NCBI GenBank assembly: GCA_024707225.1
Contig: JANQAE010000001.1
Coordinates: forward strand, 1,729,387-1,793,386
Reading direction: 5' to 3'
Source of the DNA: Dokdonella sp.
GTDB taxonomy: Bacteria > Pseudomonadota > Gammaproteobacteria > Xanthomonadales > Rhodanobacteraceae
Length of the DNA: 64,000 nucleotides
Positions within the stretch are counted from its first letter, which is position 1. Each line of letters begins with the position of its first letter. This document shows, in pieces, positions 20,963 through 30,826 of this stretch. The notes under the pieces were generated by a model. That model had not been told where the DNA came from. It did no database searches and was given only the letters and a program-made list of their open reading frames with translations. Position numbers and translations under genes: made by a program.

Positions 20963-22732
20963 ATGAACGCGCCGGGCGGCGTGCTGAGCGTTGCGCGGCG
21001 GCTCTGGCCGGAGGTCTGGACGCATCGTCGCCGCGTCGGCGTCGCGCTGGCGTTCCTGGTCGCGGCCAAGCTGGCCGCGATCGGCGTGCCGCTGCTGCTC
21101 AAGCAGCTGGTCGACACGCTCGACCGCACGCCGGCGCCGCTGGCGGTGCCGCTCGGCCTGCTGGTCGGCTACGGCGCGCTGCGCCTGGCGACGACGCTGT
21201 TCCAGGAGCTGCGCCAGGTGGTGTTCGCGCGCGTGCTGGCGCGCACTTCGCGGCAGCTCACGCTGCGCGCGTTCGAGCACCTGCACGCGCTGAGCCTGCG
21301 CTTCCACCTGGGCCGCCGCACCGGCGCGGTGGCGCGCGACGTCGAGCGCGGCATGACCGCGGTGTCGGACCTGCTCGACTGGACGCTGTACACGATCCTG
21401 CCGACCCTGCTCGAGGTCACCCTGGTCTGCAGCTTCCTGATCGTGCGCTACGACTGGACGTTCGCGCTGATCACGCTGTCGACGCTGGGCGCCTACATCG
21501 CGTTCACGTTCGCGGTCACCGAGTGGCGGATCCGCTACTACCGCGCCGCCAAGGATTCGGACACCGAGGCCAATGCGCGCGCGGTCGATTCGCTGCTGAA
21601 CTACGAGACCGTCAAGTACTTCGGCAACGAGCAGCACGAGCTGCGCCGCTACGACGCCAGCCTGATCGGCTACGAGAATGCGACCGTCAAGAGCCTCAAG
21701 ACGCTGGCCCTGCTCAACGTCGGCCAGTCGGCGATCGTCGGCATCGGCCTGACCCTGCTGCTGTGGCGCGCCGCGGCCGGCGTGGTGGCCGGCACGATGA
21801 GCCTGGGCGATCTGGTCCTCGTCAACGCGTTCCTGCTGCAGCTGTCGGTGCCGCTGAACTACCTCGGCATGGTCTACCGCGAGGTCAAGCAGGCCCTGGT
21901 CAACATCGAGCGCATGTTCGAGCTGATCGCCGAGCCGCAGGAAGTCGGCGACGTGCCCGGTGCGCCGCCGCTGGCGGTGCGCGGCGCGGAAGTGCGCTTC
22001 GAGCACGTCGATTTCGCCTACGACGCGGCGCGGCCGATCCTGCACGACGTCGACTTCACGATCCCGGCCGGCCATACGGTCGCCGTGGTCGGCACCAGCG
22101 GCGCCGGCAAGTCGACGCTGGCGCGCCTGCTGTTCCGCTTCTACGACCCCACCGGCGGGCGCATCACGATCGACGGCCAGGACATCCGCGCGGTCGGCCA
22201 GGACTCGCTGCGCCGCGCGATCGGCATCGTCCCGCAGGACACCGTGCTGTTCAACGACAGCATCTACTACAACATCGCCTACGGTCGCCCCGACGCCACG
22301 CGCGAGGAAGTCGTCGCGGCGGCGCGCTCGGCACACATCCACGACTTCGTCGCGTCGCTGCCGGACGGCTACGACACCGCGGTCGGCGAGCGCGGACTCA
22401 AGCTGTCGGGCGGCGAGAAGCAGCGCGTCGCGATCGCACGGACCGTGCTCAAGAACCCCTCGATCCTGGTGTTCGACGAGGCGACCAGCGCGCTCGACAC
22501 GCGCACCGAGAAATCGATCCAGGCCGAGCTGGCGGCGATCGCGCGCGAGCGCACGACGCTGATCATCGCGCACCGGCTCTCGACGATCGTCCACGCCGAC
22601 CGCATCATCGTGCTCGACCACGGCCGCATCGTCGAGAGCGGCAGCCATGCCGAGCTGCTCGCACGCGGCGGCCGCTACGCCCAGCTCTGGGCCCTGCAGC
22701 AGCGCGAACGCGACTCGGCCCTGCCGGCCTGA
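20963..22732 (+). CDS. ABC exporter of the Atm1/HMT1 (ABCB7-like) family
   Basis: Half-transporter of 589 residues with a six-helix membrane domain (about 1-320) and an ATPase domain. The Atm1-type motif LLNYETVKYFGNEQHE lies near residue 210. The ATPase has Walker A GTSGAGKST, Q-loop IGIVPQD, signature LSGGEKQR, Walker B ILVFDEATSALD and switch IIAHRLSTI. Bacterial Atm1 proteins export glutathione or metal-glutathione complexes; that substrate is inferred from the family. ATG at 20963 follows a GGGGA sequence. Confidence 0.92.
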   Translation: MNAPGGVLSVARRLWPEVWTHRRRVGVALAFLVAAKLAAIGVPLLLKQLVDTLDRTPAPLAVPLGLLVGYGALRLATTLFQELRQVVFARVLARTSRQLTLRAFEHLHALSLRFHLGRRTGAVARDVERGMTAVSDLLDWTLYTILPTLLEVTLVCSFLIVRYDWTFALITLSTLGAYIAFTFAVTEWRIRYYRAAKDSDTEANARAVDSLLNYETVKYFGNEQHELRRYDASLIGYENATVKSLKTLALLNVGQSAIVGIGLTLLLWRAAAGVVAGTMSLGDLVLVNAFLLQLSVPLNYLGMVYREVKQALVNIERMFELIAEPQEVGDVPGAPPLAVRGAEVRFEHVDFAYDAARPILHDVDFTIPAGHTVAVVGTSGAGKSTLARLLFRFYDPTGGRITIDGQDIRAVGQDSLRRAIGIVPQDTVLFNDSIYYNIAYGRPDATREEVVAAARSAHIHDFVASLPDGYDTAVGERGLKLSGGEKQRVAIARTVLKNPSILVFDEATSALDTRTEKSIQAELAAIARERTTLIIAHRLSTIVHADRIIVLDHGRIVESGSHAELLARGGRYAQLWALQQRERDSALPA

Positions 22733-22849
22733 CGCGGCCACGTCGCCTGACCGCGTGCGGCGCGGCACGCTGCGACGTCGGCCACGGCGCCATGGCCGCG
22801 GCGGCGCTATGATCCGGCGCCGCGCCACCGCGTCCGACCGGAGTAGCCG

Positions 22850-24004
22850 ATGCCTGCGTGTCCTCGCCCGGGATGGGCGATCGCCGTTCTGAGCGCGCTG
22901 GCGCTCGCCGCCTGCGAACGGCCCGCAGCGCCGGCCGCCGCCACGCCCGCCGACTGCCTGGCGCGCGCCGCGGCCGATCCGCCGGTCCTGCCGTGGACCT
23001 CGCTGCATGCGCGCGAACTGACCGGCGCGCCGCTCGACGCGAGCGGCCGCGCCTGCGTTTCCGGCGTCCTCGGCACGAGGACCTTCGCGGTGCCGCAGGC
23101 CTACGATGCGAGCCACGCGCCGGTACAGACGTTCCACGGTGAAGACGCCGGGCTGCGGCTCGGCGCGCCGGCGTTCGAGCACGGCCAGCTGGTCCGCCTG
23201 GAGACGGCGGCCGAGCGCGGCATCTGGCTGCTGCGGATCGACAGCGGCGGCAAGATCGAAGGCGGCCGTTACGATCTGCTGTTCACGACCGGCACCGACG
23301 GGCGCCTGCGCGATACGCTGCTGATCGGCGCCGACGGCACACGCTACCGTCGCGACGCGAATCTGCTGCGTGCCGACCGCTTCGCGGTGATCGAGCAGAC
23401 CGGCCTCGACGAGGCGCAAGGTCCGACCTATGCGGCCGCCTTCACGATCGGCCCGGACGGACGCATCGCGCTCGATCCGTCCGGCAGCGCCGAGCTGCGC
23501 GCCGCGCTGCCGGCGACGACCGCCGGCGCGGACGCGTCCGACGCCGCCGACGAAGAACCGGAGTTCGCGCAGTCGATCGAGGAAATCGACGGTGCGCCGG
23601 GCGATCTGGCGGCGATCCGCCGCGCGCTGTTCGCGGACGGCAGCGTCGTCGAAGCCTCGGTCGCGGCGGCCGGTGCGCACGCCGTGCTCGCGCTCGGCAG
23701 CAGCGGGATCGCCGGCTTCGTGCTGTCCGTGCTCGAGCCGACCGACGCTCAGCCGACGACCGGACGCACCGTCTATCGCATCGCCAGCGTGACGATTCCC
23801 GGCCCGTCGCGCGCGCTCGGCGCGACGGCCGGCGCGATCGGCTGGGAGCCGGCCGGTCACGGCGCGCTGATCACGCTGCCGATCGACTACGCGTTCGAGC
23901 GACCCGGCGACGCCGAGCGGACCGGCCGGCCCGAAAGCGAGATCCTCACGCGCGTGCTGCGCGTGCGCTACGCCGACGGGCAGCTGCACCGGGCCGGCCA
24001 CTGA
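22850..24004 (+). CDS. Lipoprotein of unknown function
   Basis: A 384-residue protein with a lipoprotein signal; the lipobox LALAAC puts the lipidated cysteine at residue 22. The mature part has no domain I recognise. It is beta-rich, with an acidic patch around DAADEEPEFAQSIEEID near residue 240. A TATGAT -10-like hexamer sits at 22808-22813. It stops 2 bp before the next gene and is probably co-transcribed with it. Confidence 0.75.
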   Translation: MPACPRPGWAIAVLSALALAACERPAAPAAATPADCLARAAADPPVLPWTSLHARELTGAPLDASGRACVSGVLGTRTFAVPQAYDASHAPVQTFHGEDAGLRLGAPAFEHGQLVRLETAAERGIWLLRIDSGGKIEGGRYDLLFTTGTDGRLRDTLLIGADGTRYRRDANLLRADRFAVIEQTGLDEAQGPTYAAAFTIGPDGRIALDPSGSAELRAALPATTAGADASDAADEEPEFAQSIEEIDGAPGDLAAIRRALFADGSVVEASVAAAGAHAVLALGSSGIAGFVLSVLEPTDAQPTTGRTVYRIASVTIPGPSRALGATAGAIGWEPAGHGALITLPIDYAFERPGDAERTGRPESEILTRVLRVRYADGQLHRAGH

Positions 24005-24006
24005 GC

Positions 24007-24648
24007 GTGGCCGATCCCCGCGTCGAGCAGTCGCCGGCGGCGGCGCGCCTCCTCGCCGCCCTGCCCGACTCGATCACGGCGGCGATCTTCCTGTCGCTGT
24101 GGATCGCGCCGCTGTGGCTCGGTCCCGACGGTGTGCGCAATGCGATGCTGGTGATGCTGGTCGAATTCATCCTCGTCCACGCCTCCGCTTTTCTCGGGTC
24201 GGCCGTGCTCGGCGCCGGCTCGACCGCGCGCCGCCTGGCGACGCTGCTCGGCTTCACGCTGTTCTACGGTCTGTTCGTCGCCGCGTTCGCGTTCGCGTTC
24301 GAGGCCTGGTGGCCGTTCGCGGCATTCGCGTGGCTGCTGGTCGGCAAGGTGACGATCGCGCTCGACCGCAGCCGCAGCGCGCCGGAGCGTCTGCGCCGCA
24401 TGCAGTCCGAGCAGGGACTGGCGACGATCACGTATCTGGGTGGCGTCTTCGCGACGACGCTGCTGCCGCTGCCGCGGCTGGGCATCGGTGCCGAGGTCGT
24501 GCCGCAGCTCGGCCTGCCCGGCGGCGGCCTCTGGGTCGACCGGCCGCATACGGTGATCGCGTTCGGCGTGTTCTACTTCGGCCTGCTCGCGTGGTCCAAA
24601 TGGCGCGGCTGGTCGCTGCCGGCCGCCGGACCGCCGGCCGCGGCCTGA
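24007..24648 (+). CDS. Integral membrane protein of unknown function
   Basis: A 213-residue protein with about five hydrophobic helices (near 23-40, 45-70, 78-98, 102-116 and 178-192). The GTG start at 24007 is 2 bp after the preceding lipoprotein gene, so the two are likely made together. No conserved catalytic motif is visible and I do not recognise a family. Confidence 0.7.
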   Translation: MADPRVEQSPAAARLLAALPDSITAAIFLSLWIAPLWLGPDGVRNAMLVMLVEFILVHASAFLGSAVLGAGSTARRLATLLGFTLFYGLFVAAFAFAFEAWWPFAAFAWLLVGKVTIALDRSRSAPERLRRMQSEQGLATITYLGGVFATTLLPLPRLGIGAEVVPQLGLPGGGLWVDRPHTVIAFGVFYFGLLAWSKWRGWSLPAAGPPAAA

Positions 24649-24723
24649 GCGCGCCGCCGCCTTCGGCTCGGCTTAAGCCGCGGTCGGATACGGTCCAGGC
24701 AACCGTCGCTGCGAGATTCCGCC

Positions 24724-26046
24724 ATGAGCCGAGCCGGCCTGTGCGCTTTTTCGATCGCATTCGCGAGCACGGCCTTCGCAGAAGGCCTGCACGATCCGAA
24801 CGTCCGCCTGGCCCAGGTCCGGACCGACTACGCCGACCTCGACGAGGGCACCGCGGCCAATCCGCTGACGATCGTGCATCCGTGCCTGTGGCCGGACGGC
24901 ACGCCGGGCCTGCTGGTGCCGTGCTTCACCGGGCCGGACGTGTTCGCGCACAGCAATGCGTACCGCTTCCCCGGCCTGGCACCGCTTTCGCCGCGGCATT
25001 GGCTGCTGCTGCTCAACAACGAGCCGTGGATCGCGCCCGGCAATTCCGGTCCGCCGGACCAGTCGCTGCCGCGCGCGCTGCCGGGCACCGGCGTCATGGG
25101 CTTCGCCGCATCGCCGGCGCTGAGCCTCGCCGACGGGCTGTACTGGCGCTTCCATCTTGCGCTGAGCCATCTGCACGACAACCCGGTCGGCCCGTATGCG
25201 ATTCCGTTCCTGTCGATCGGCGCGGCCGCCGCGCGCGGCAACGGCGGTCCGGTCGGCGCGCTGAACGATCCGGAGCGTCCGCACGTCGTGCGCTTCCGGT
25301 CGCGCCTCGATGCGGTGTTCGGCTCGACGCCCGATCAGCTGTGGACGCTCAGCCATTTCCTGTGGACGACCGCCGAATGGGGCGGCAAGCCGCGCATGGC
25401 ATTCGTGCATCTCTACCACGCCGGCTATCTGCACGACGGCACGCCGTTCGAGTTCTCGACGCCGACGAGCCCCGGCGGCATCAGCCGCTGGAACTGGCCG
25501 ATCGCCGAGTCGGCGCTGTTCCCGGGCGCCGAGGTCGCGTTCATCGACGCCGAGGACACCCAGATCCACTGCGGCTTCGAGACGCCGGCCCTGACCGCGC
25601 CGGGCCAGACGATCGAGGCCGAGATCGATCTGCAGGCGCTGTATCGCTGCCTCAGTGACCTGGGCTTCTACGACGAGCCGATGCCGGAGCAGGAGCCGAT
25701 CCCGATCACCGGCGTGCACTGGGCCAACGAACTGACCGGCGAGCGTGTCGCGATCGCCGCCACGGTATGGGGCATCGACGTCGTCGACGCCGTGGACGCC
25801 GCCAAGCACGACGGGGCCGGTCCGGACTTCGGCCAGGTCCGTCCGGGCGCCGAGACCGCGCAGATCGTCGCCGGCCTCGAACGGGCCTGCGATGCCGACC
25901 TGGTCTGCCGCAGCCGGCGTGCGCAGTCGGCCGATCCGGCGCAGACGAAGTCGGCAGACCGTGGCGGACCGGCAGCGCTGCAGGCACGGCCCGAACCCCC
26001 TGCGTTCCGTTCGCGCAGCATCGTGCCGCTGCGCAATCGGCCATGA
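24724..26046 (+). CDS. Secreted protein of unknown function
   Basis: A 440-residue protein with a signal peptide (cleavage probably after STAFA, residue 19). Segments such as NPLTIVHPCLWPDGTPGLLVPC and the repeated His/Trp residues in HLYHAGYLHDGTPFEF look structured. The last 60 residues are low-complexity and Arg/Pro-rich, so an upstream frame error or a disordered tail is possible. No family is recognised. Confidence 0.65.
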   Translation: MSRAGLCAFSIAFASTAFAEGLHDPNVRLAQVRTDYADLDEGTAANPLTIVHPCLWPDGTPGLLVPCFTGPDVFAHSNAYRFPGLAPLSPRHWLLLLNNEPWIAPGNSGPPDQSLPRALPGTGVMGFAASPALSLADGLYWRFHLALSHLHDNPVGPYAIPFLSIGAAAARGNGGPVGALNDPERPHVVRFRSRLDAVFGSTPDQLWTLSHFLWTTAEWGGKPRMAFVHLYHAGYLHDGTPFEFSTPTSPGGISRWNWPIAESALFPGAEVAFIDAEDTQIHCGFETPALTAPGQTIEAEIDLQALYRCLSDLGFYDEPMPEQEPIPITGVHWANELTGERVAIAATVWGIDVVDAVDAAKHDGAGPDFGQVRPGAETAQIVAGLERACDADLVCRSRRAQSADPAQTKSADRGGPAALQARPEPPAFRSRSIVPLRNRP

Positions 26047-26197
26047 ACGCCGCAATGCAGCCGGCGCGGATGTTCACGGTCCAGCGCGACGGGCACCGGC
26101 ACAGTCCTCTCGACCCGGTTCATGCACGAGACGTCGGCTCAGGCCCGACGCATCTGCGCTGAACCGATCCGTACGACGCCGCCACCGGAGAGACGCC

Positions 26198-27196
26198 ATG
26201 CCACCCTCTCGTTCCGCCTCACGCAGCCGTGCCACCGCCGCCGAGCAGCGCCGCATCCAGAACAAAGCTGACGGCCGTAAGCCGGCCGCCGCCAAGAAGG
26301 CAGCCACGAAGAGCAGCAAGCCCGCGCCGGTGCAGGCCGGTCCGCGCCGCCAGCCGGCCAACCCGCTGCCGAAGCAGCATCTGCGCAAGCCTGGCCTCGA
26401 AGCGGAACTGTCGCCGTCGCCGCGCTTCGACGCGCCGGACTACCGCGGCAGCGGCAAGCTCGAGGGCCGCGTCGCGCTGATCACCGGCGGCGACTCGGGG
26501 ATAGGCCGTGCCGTGGCCGTGCTGTTCGCGCGCGAAGGCGCCGACGTCGCGATCGTCTACCTGTGCGAGGACGCCGACGCCGACGCGACCGCGGCCAGCG
26601 TCGAGCGCGAGGGCCGCCGCTGCCTGCGCCTGCGCGGCGACGTGACCGAGATGGCGTTCTGCGAGGACGCCGTGCAGCGCACGCTCGATGCGTTCGGCCG
26701 GCTCGACGTCCTCGTCAACAACGCCGCGTTCCAGCAGCACGCCGAGTCGATCGAGACGCTCAGCCTCGAGCATTTCGACCTGACCGTCCGCACCAACCTC
26801 TACGGCTACTTCCAGATGGCCAAGGCGGCGCTGCCGCACCTGCCCGAGGGCGGCTCGATCATCAACACCGGCTCGGTGACCGGCATCGCCGGCAGCAGCC
26901 AGCTGCTGGACTATTCGGCGACCAAGGGCGCGATCCATGCGCTGACCAAGTCGCTCGCGAGCAACGTGATCGACCGCGGCATCCGCGTCAACGCGGTCGC
27001 GCCGGGACCGGTCTGGACGCCGCTCAATCCGGCCGACCGGCCGGCCGAGGAAGTGGCCAAGTTCGGCCAGGACACCGACATGCACCGCCCGGCGCAACCG
27101 GAGGAGATCGCGCCGGCCTATGTCTTCCTGGCCGCACCGGTGTGTTCGAGCTACATCACCGGCATCGTGCTGCCGATCACCGGCAGCGTCGGCTGA
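26198..27196 (+). CDS. Short-chain dehydrogenase/reductase with basic N-terminal extension (YghA/GSP39-like)
   Basis: NAD(P)-dependent oxidoreductase of the SDR family, 332 residues. The nucleotide loop TGGDSGIGR (97-105), NNAA at about 174, catalytic S226 and Y239-x3-K243 (YSATKGA) are all present. It matches the subgroup with LPKQHLRKPGLEAELSPSPRFDAPDYRGSGKLEGR before the fold, linked in other bacteria to general stress. The first 55 residues are Lys/Ala-rich. The ATG has GGAG seven bases upstream. The substrate is unknown. Confidence 0.88.
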   Translation: MPPSRSASRSRATAAEQRRIQNKADGRKPAAAKKAATKSSKPAPVQAGPRRQPANPLPKQHLRKPGLEAELSPSPRFDAPDYRGSGKLEGRVALITGGDSGIGRAVAVLFAREGADVAIVYLCEDADADATAASVEREGRRCLRLRGDVTEMAFCEDAVQRTLDAFGRLDVLVNNAAFQQHAESIETLSLEHFDLTVRTNLYGYFQMAKAALPHLPEGGSIINTGSVTGIAGSSQLLDYSATKGAIHALTKSLASNVIDRGIRVNAVAPGPVWTPLNPADRPAEEVAKFGQDTDMHRPAQPEEIAPAYVFLAAPVCSSYITGIVLPITGSVG

Positions 27197-27235
27197 TCGG
27201 CGCGGTCGCGCTCGCGCGCGGCCGCGGCCGGGTAC

Positions 27236-27508
27236 TCATTCGGACGTGGTCGGATCGATCACGCTGCGCACGCGCGCGACGCTGTTGGCCGGAAAGCCGC
27301 CGCGGCTGGCGTGCTCGCGCACCGTCGCCTCGTCCGGCGCGATGTAGATGCAGTAGATCTTGTCGTCGGTGACGTAGCTCTGCAGCCACTGGATCTGCGG
27401 CCCCATCTCGCCGAGCACGCCGCAAGACTTCTGCGAGATCGCCTGCAGGTCCTGGGCCGACAGCTGACCGGCGCCGGGCAGTTCACGTTCGATGACGAAT
27501 TTGGGCAT
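27236..27508 (-). CDS. DUF4242-like (SCO4226-type) small protein
   Basis: A 90-residue ferredoxin-like alpha/beta protein. The pattern PKFVIERELPGAG...SYVTDDKIYCIYIAPDEATVREHASRGGFPANSV is characteristic of the DUF4242 family, some members of which bind nickel in Actinobacteria. ATG at 27508 has AGGAA five bases upstream; the longer frame above it is not used. The role here is not known. Confidence 0.82.
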   Translation of the reverse strand: MPKFVIERELPGAGQLSAQDLQAISQKSCGVLGEMGPQIQWLQSYVTDDKIYCIYIAPDEATVREHASRGGFPANSVARVRSVIDPTTSE

Positions 27509-27649
27509 GACCGTTCCTCGTGTGGGAACGGCATTGTGCGCCGCCCGCGCGCGGATGCGCTCGCCGCACGGCAGCATGCGCGATGCGGCACGCGGTCCGG
27601 TCGCGCTCAACGCTGCGGATCGATCGGACGACGCGGCGCAGCCGCTCGT

Positions 27650-28768
27650 TCAGTCCTCGAGCGCCGTGTGCCGGCGCACGGTCCGCGCGACGACGCGGTC
27701 GCGCCCGGCGGCCTTGGCCGCATACAGCGCGCGATCGGCCACTGCGATCAGGCTGCTCGGCAGCGCGGCGGCATGCGGCCGTACCGCGGCGACGCCGACG
27801 CTGACGGTCAGGCATGGCGCGACCGGCGAGGCCGGATGCACCAGTGCGCGCCAGCGGACCTGCCGGCACAGCCGATCGCCGAACCGCCGCGCCTCGGCCG
27901 CGTCGGCACCCGGCAGCACGATCGCGAACTCCTCGCCGCCGTAGCGCGCGACCAGGGCCTCGGTGCCGGCGAAGACCTCGCCGCACAGCCGGGCGATCTC
28001 GCGCAGGCACTCGTCGCCGTACAGATGCCCGCAGGCGTCGTTGAGCCGCTTGAAGCAGTCCGCATCGACCAGCAGCAGCGCCAGCCAGCGCTGTTCGCGC
28101 GCGTGGCGCCGCCAGGCCCCGTCGAGGTGCTCGTCGAAGCAGCGGCGATTGGCGATGCCGGTCAGCCCATCGCTCATCGACAGCTGCTGCAGCTTGCGAT
28201 TGGCCTGTTCGAGCTCGAGCACGACGCGCGCCAGATGGATCGTGCCGGCGATCTGCGCGGCGACCGCGTCGAACATGCGGCGCACCGCGGCCGTGAAGAA
28301 GCCGGCCTGCGTGCTCTCCAGATTGAGCACGCCGTGCAGGCGATCGCGATGCCGGATCGGCACCAGGTATTCGGACCGCACGTCGCGATGACCCGGCACG
28401 TAGTCCGGGTCGCGCCGCACGTCGGCGATCAGCTGGGCGCAGCCGCTGCGCGCGCAGCGGCCCGCGGCGCCGACCGTCACCGGCCACGGCAGCGCGCCCG
28501 GCGGCGCGAGGTCGATGCGTCCGGCCCAGACCTCCTGGACGAAATGACCGCCGTCGCCGTCGAGCAGGATGATGCTGGCGATCGCGACCGGCAGCCGCGC
28601 GGCGAGGCAGTCGACGATGCGCTGCAGGATCGCCTGCAGATCCTCGCCCTGCGCGGCCTCGCCGGACACCTGCGCGAGGATCTCGGCGAACACGCCGCCG
28701 CGCGCCGCCGCGCCGCCGCCGCGCCGGAGCGGGCCCGTCCCGTGCGTGCCGCGACCGCCTCCGCTCAT
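27650..28768 (-). CDS. GAF-GGDEF diguanylate cyclase
   Basis: Makes c-di-GMP from two GTP. A GAF sensor domain covers about residues 30-185 (IILLDGDGGHFVQEVWAG ... YLVPIRHRDRLHGVLNLES), a short coiled linker follows, and the GGDEF domain starts at LSMSDGLTGIANRRCFDEHL. The active loop is RYGGEEF (277-281), so it should be active. The RxxD inhibitory site is not seen upstream of it. The first 25 residues are Gly/Arg-rich and may not be translated; a GTG at 28693 is an alternative start. The 140 bp to the DUF4242 gene downstream shows no terminator I trust. Confidence 0.9.
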   Translation of the reverse strand: MSGGGRGTHGTGPLRRGGGAAARGGVFAEILAQVSGEAAQGEDLQAILQRIVDCLAARLPVAIASIILLDGDGGHFVQEVWAGRIDLAPPGALPWPVTVGAAGRCARSGCAQLIADVRRDPDYVPGHRDVRSEYLVPIRHRDRLHGVLNLESTQAGFFTAAVRRMFDAVAAQIAGTIHLARVVLELEQANRKLQQLSMSDGLTGIANRRCFDEHLDGAWRRHAREQRWLALLLVDADCFKRLNDACGHLYGDECLREIARLCGEVFAGTEALVARYGGEEFAIVLPGADAAEARRFGDRLCRQVRWRALVHPASPVAPCLTVSVGVAAVRPHAAALPSSLIAVADRALYAAKAAGRDRVVARTVRRHTALED

Positions 28769-28975
28769 GCTCTCCCCAGCGCACCGCGTTCCGTTCAGGT
28801 CGCGCCAGTCTACGACGCATGAACGCCGCCGGATCGCCGCCGCATTGCAGAAACCGGCACGCGACTGCGTATTGGATCCGGTAGGCGAGCGGCCAGCGGC
28901 GTCGTCGATCGCACCGCCGCGAGCGGCCAGGCCGCCCGCGACCCGCCGTCCCAGACCCGTTCAGGAGGATCGACC

Positions 28976-30100
28976 ATGCATGCCATCCATCGGGCAATCG
29001 CCCTCGCGGCCTGTGCCGCCGCGTTCGCCGTGCCGTCGGCCGGCCGTGCCGACGTCTACTGCGTCGGCACGGCCGGCGAGCTGCGGCAGGCGCTGACCGC
29101 GGCGGCGGCATCCGATGCCGACGACCAGATTCGCCTGCGTGCCGGCACCTATGCCGCGACGCAGACCTTCACCTACCCGACCACGACCTCCGGCTGGCTC
29201 GAACTCAGCGGCGGCTGGATCGACGAGGATGGCGTGCCCTGCGCGCACACGTCGCGGCGCGCCGGCGACACCGTGCTCGACGGCCTCGGCGAGCGCCAGG
29301 TGTTCAATCTGTTCTACAACCCTGCGGTGCCGCCGGCGACGGCGCCGCGCTTCGTGCTGGCGCATCTGAGCGTGCGCGACGGCCTCGGCGCCGGCTTCAC
29401 GCGTGGCGGCGGCCTGGCGCTGCAGTCCAACAGCGACGGGCAAGCCGAGTTCCGGCTCGACAACGTCGCGGTCACCGGCAGCCGCGGCTACTTCGGCGGC
29501 GGCGCCCATCTGTATCTGAAGAAGGGCCTGCTGCGGATCACCAATTCGCTGTTCGCGAACAACGAATCGCCCGAGTCCGCCTACGGCCACGCCGCGGTGA
29601 CCGTGCTCGGCGGCGAGACGGCGTACTCGGTGATGATCGTCAACAGCACCTTCGTCGGCGGCCGCTGCCCGGGCCAGGGCACGCGCGGCTGCGGCATCGG
29701 CGGGACCCTCGGCGCGGGCGCGCACATGAGCGTCGTCAACAGCATCTTCGCCGACAACGCGCTGTCGGACGTGTCGATGGAAGGCCTGGACGTGATCGGG
29801 CTCGGCAACGGCAGCGTCGCCTACGATCACAGCCGCGTCCCGGTCAGCAGCGGCACGCTCGTGCCGGTGGTCGCGGCGCCGCTCGAGGACGAGCCGGGCT
29901 TCGTCGGCGCAGCGGACTTCCGTCTCGCCGACGACTCGCCGCTGCTCGATCGCGGGCGCGGCCTGATCCCGATCTTTCCGCTCGGCGATGCCGACCTCGA
30001 CGGCCGGCCGCGCCTGCGCTATGCGGCGCTCGATCCGGGCGCCTACGAGAACCAGTCCTGGGACACCCTGCTCGCCGACGATTTCGAGCCGCAGGACTGA
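28976..30100 (+). CDS. Secreted beta-helix-type protein with C-terminal LLADDFE motif
   Basis: A 374-residue exported protein with a signal peptide (about 1-25, ending GRA-DV). The body has CVGTAGELRQALTAAAASDADDQIRLRAGTY, then repeated GG-rich turns typical of right-handed parallel beta-helices, and the choice-of-anchor-type end SPLLDRGRGL...DLDGRPRLRYAALDPGAYE. It ends DTLLADDFEPQD, close to the DTIFRNGFE end of the gene at 54879. ATG at 28976 follows AGGAGG. The 207 bp before it, divergent from the GGDEF gene, shows no clear promoter. Confidence 0.82.
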   Translation: MHAIHRAIALAACAAAFAVPSAGRADVYCVGTAGELRQALTAAAASDADDQIRLRAGTYAATQTFTYPTTTSGWLELSGGWIDEDGVPCAHTSRRAGDTVLDGLGERQVFNLFYNPAVPPATAPRFVLAHLSVRDGLGAGFTRGGGLALQSNSDGQAEFRLDNVAVTGSRGYFGGGAHLYLKKGLLRITNSLFANNESPESAYGHAAVTVLGGETAYSVMIVNSTFVGGRCPGQGTRGCGIGGTLGAGAHMSVVNSIFADNALSDVSMEGLDVIGLGNGSVAYDHSRVPVSSGTLVPVVAAPLEDEPGFVGAADFRLADDSPLLDRGRGLIPIFPLGDADLDGRPRLRYAALDPGAYENQSWDTLLADDFEPQD

Positions 30101-30225
30101 ACATGCGGCAGCGTCCCCGCCGGCCGGCGCCGGCGGCGCGGGCATCGCGGCTCGCGGCCGCACGGCCACGATGTCCCGAATGCGCGCCGCCCTGCGTATC
30201 CGAAGCATCACATCAGGAGACGCAC

Positions 30226-30741
30226 ATGACCGCTGCCCGCCTCGCTTCGCTGCTCGCCCTCGTCACGCTGGGGTCCGCCGCGGCCGTGTCCGCCGATACG
30301 CCGCAGCGGTTCAGTGCGCGCGTCGGCGATGCCGTCTTCACCAGCGACGACGACGGCATCACGCTGATCCCGATCGGCAGCAGCTTCACGCTGACCGCCG
30401 CGACCGCCGGTGCCAGCGCCTATCCGCCGCCGAAGACCCGCGTCGACCGGCTGTCGATCATCTGCGACGGCTACACGGCGGGCGCGCCGTTCCGCCTCGA
30501 CGCCGCGGCGTTCTCGCGCAGCAACTGCGAGGTCCGCTACGTCTACGGCACGCGGCCGTTCGGCGAGGCGCCCGAGGCCGAGTACCAGCTCGACAAGTCC
30601 AGCGACGACCAGCTGTTCGAGGTCACCGCGGCGCGCGGCAAGGTCATCGAGGGCCGCTTCCGCTTCCAGCTGCGCGACGAGGCCGGCCGGCGCCTGCCGA
30701 TCGTCGACGGCCGCTTCGTCGCCGAGGACCGGCAGTACTGA
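30226..30741 (+). CDS. Periplasmic or secreted protein of unknown function
   Basis: A 171-residue protein with a clear signal peptide (cleavage near SAAAVSA-DT, residue 23) and two mature cysteines (IICDG and SNCEV) that could form a disulphide. The body looks beta-rich. ATG at 30226 has AGGAG six bases upstream. It sits between a beta-helix gene and a serine hydrolase gene. No family is recognised. Confidence 0.7.
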   Translation: MTAARLASLLALVTLGSAAAVSADTPQRFSARVGDAVFTSDDDGITLIPIGSSFTLTAATAGASAYPPPKTRVDRLSIICDGYTAGAPFRLDAAAFSRSNCEVRYVYGTRPFGEAPEAEYQLDKSSDDQLFEVTAARGKVIEGRFRFQLRDEAGRRLPIVDGRFVAEDRQY

Positions 30742-30826
30742 ACGCGGCGGGTCGGCGCAACCGCCCGCATCGTCGGCGTATCTGCGTCTGCGCCGCGACC
30801 TGCGGCGTGATGGCGAGGTGGCTCCG

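Noticed and set aside
16105..21129. A 1674-codon open frame on the minus strand
   Set aside because: It lies opposite four well-supported plus-strand genes, is Arg/Ala-rich without any motif, and is a known artefact of high-GC codon use.
20507..24001. An 1164-codon open frame on the minus strand
   Set aside because: It is opposite the ABC exporter and lipoprotein genes, has no domain, and has shadow-frame composition.
26047..26197. Possible upstream extension of the SDR into the end of the previous gene
   Set aside because: The ATG at 26198 has a well-placed GGAG, and the upstream translation is unlike the family.
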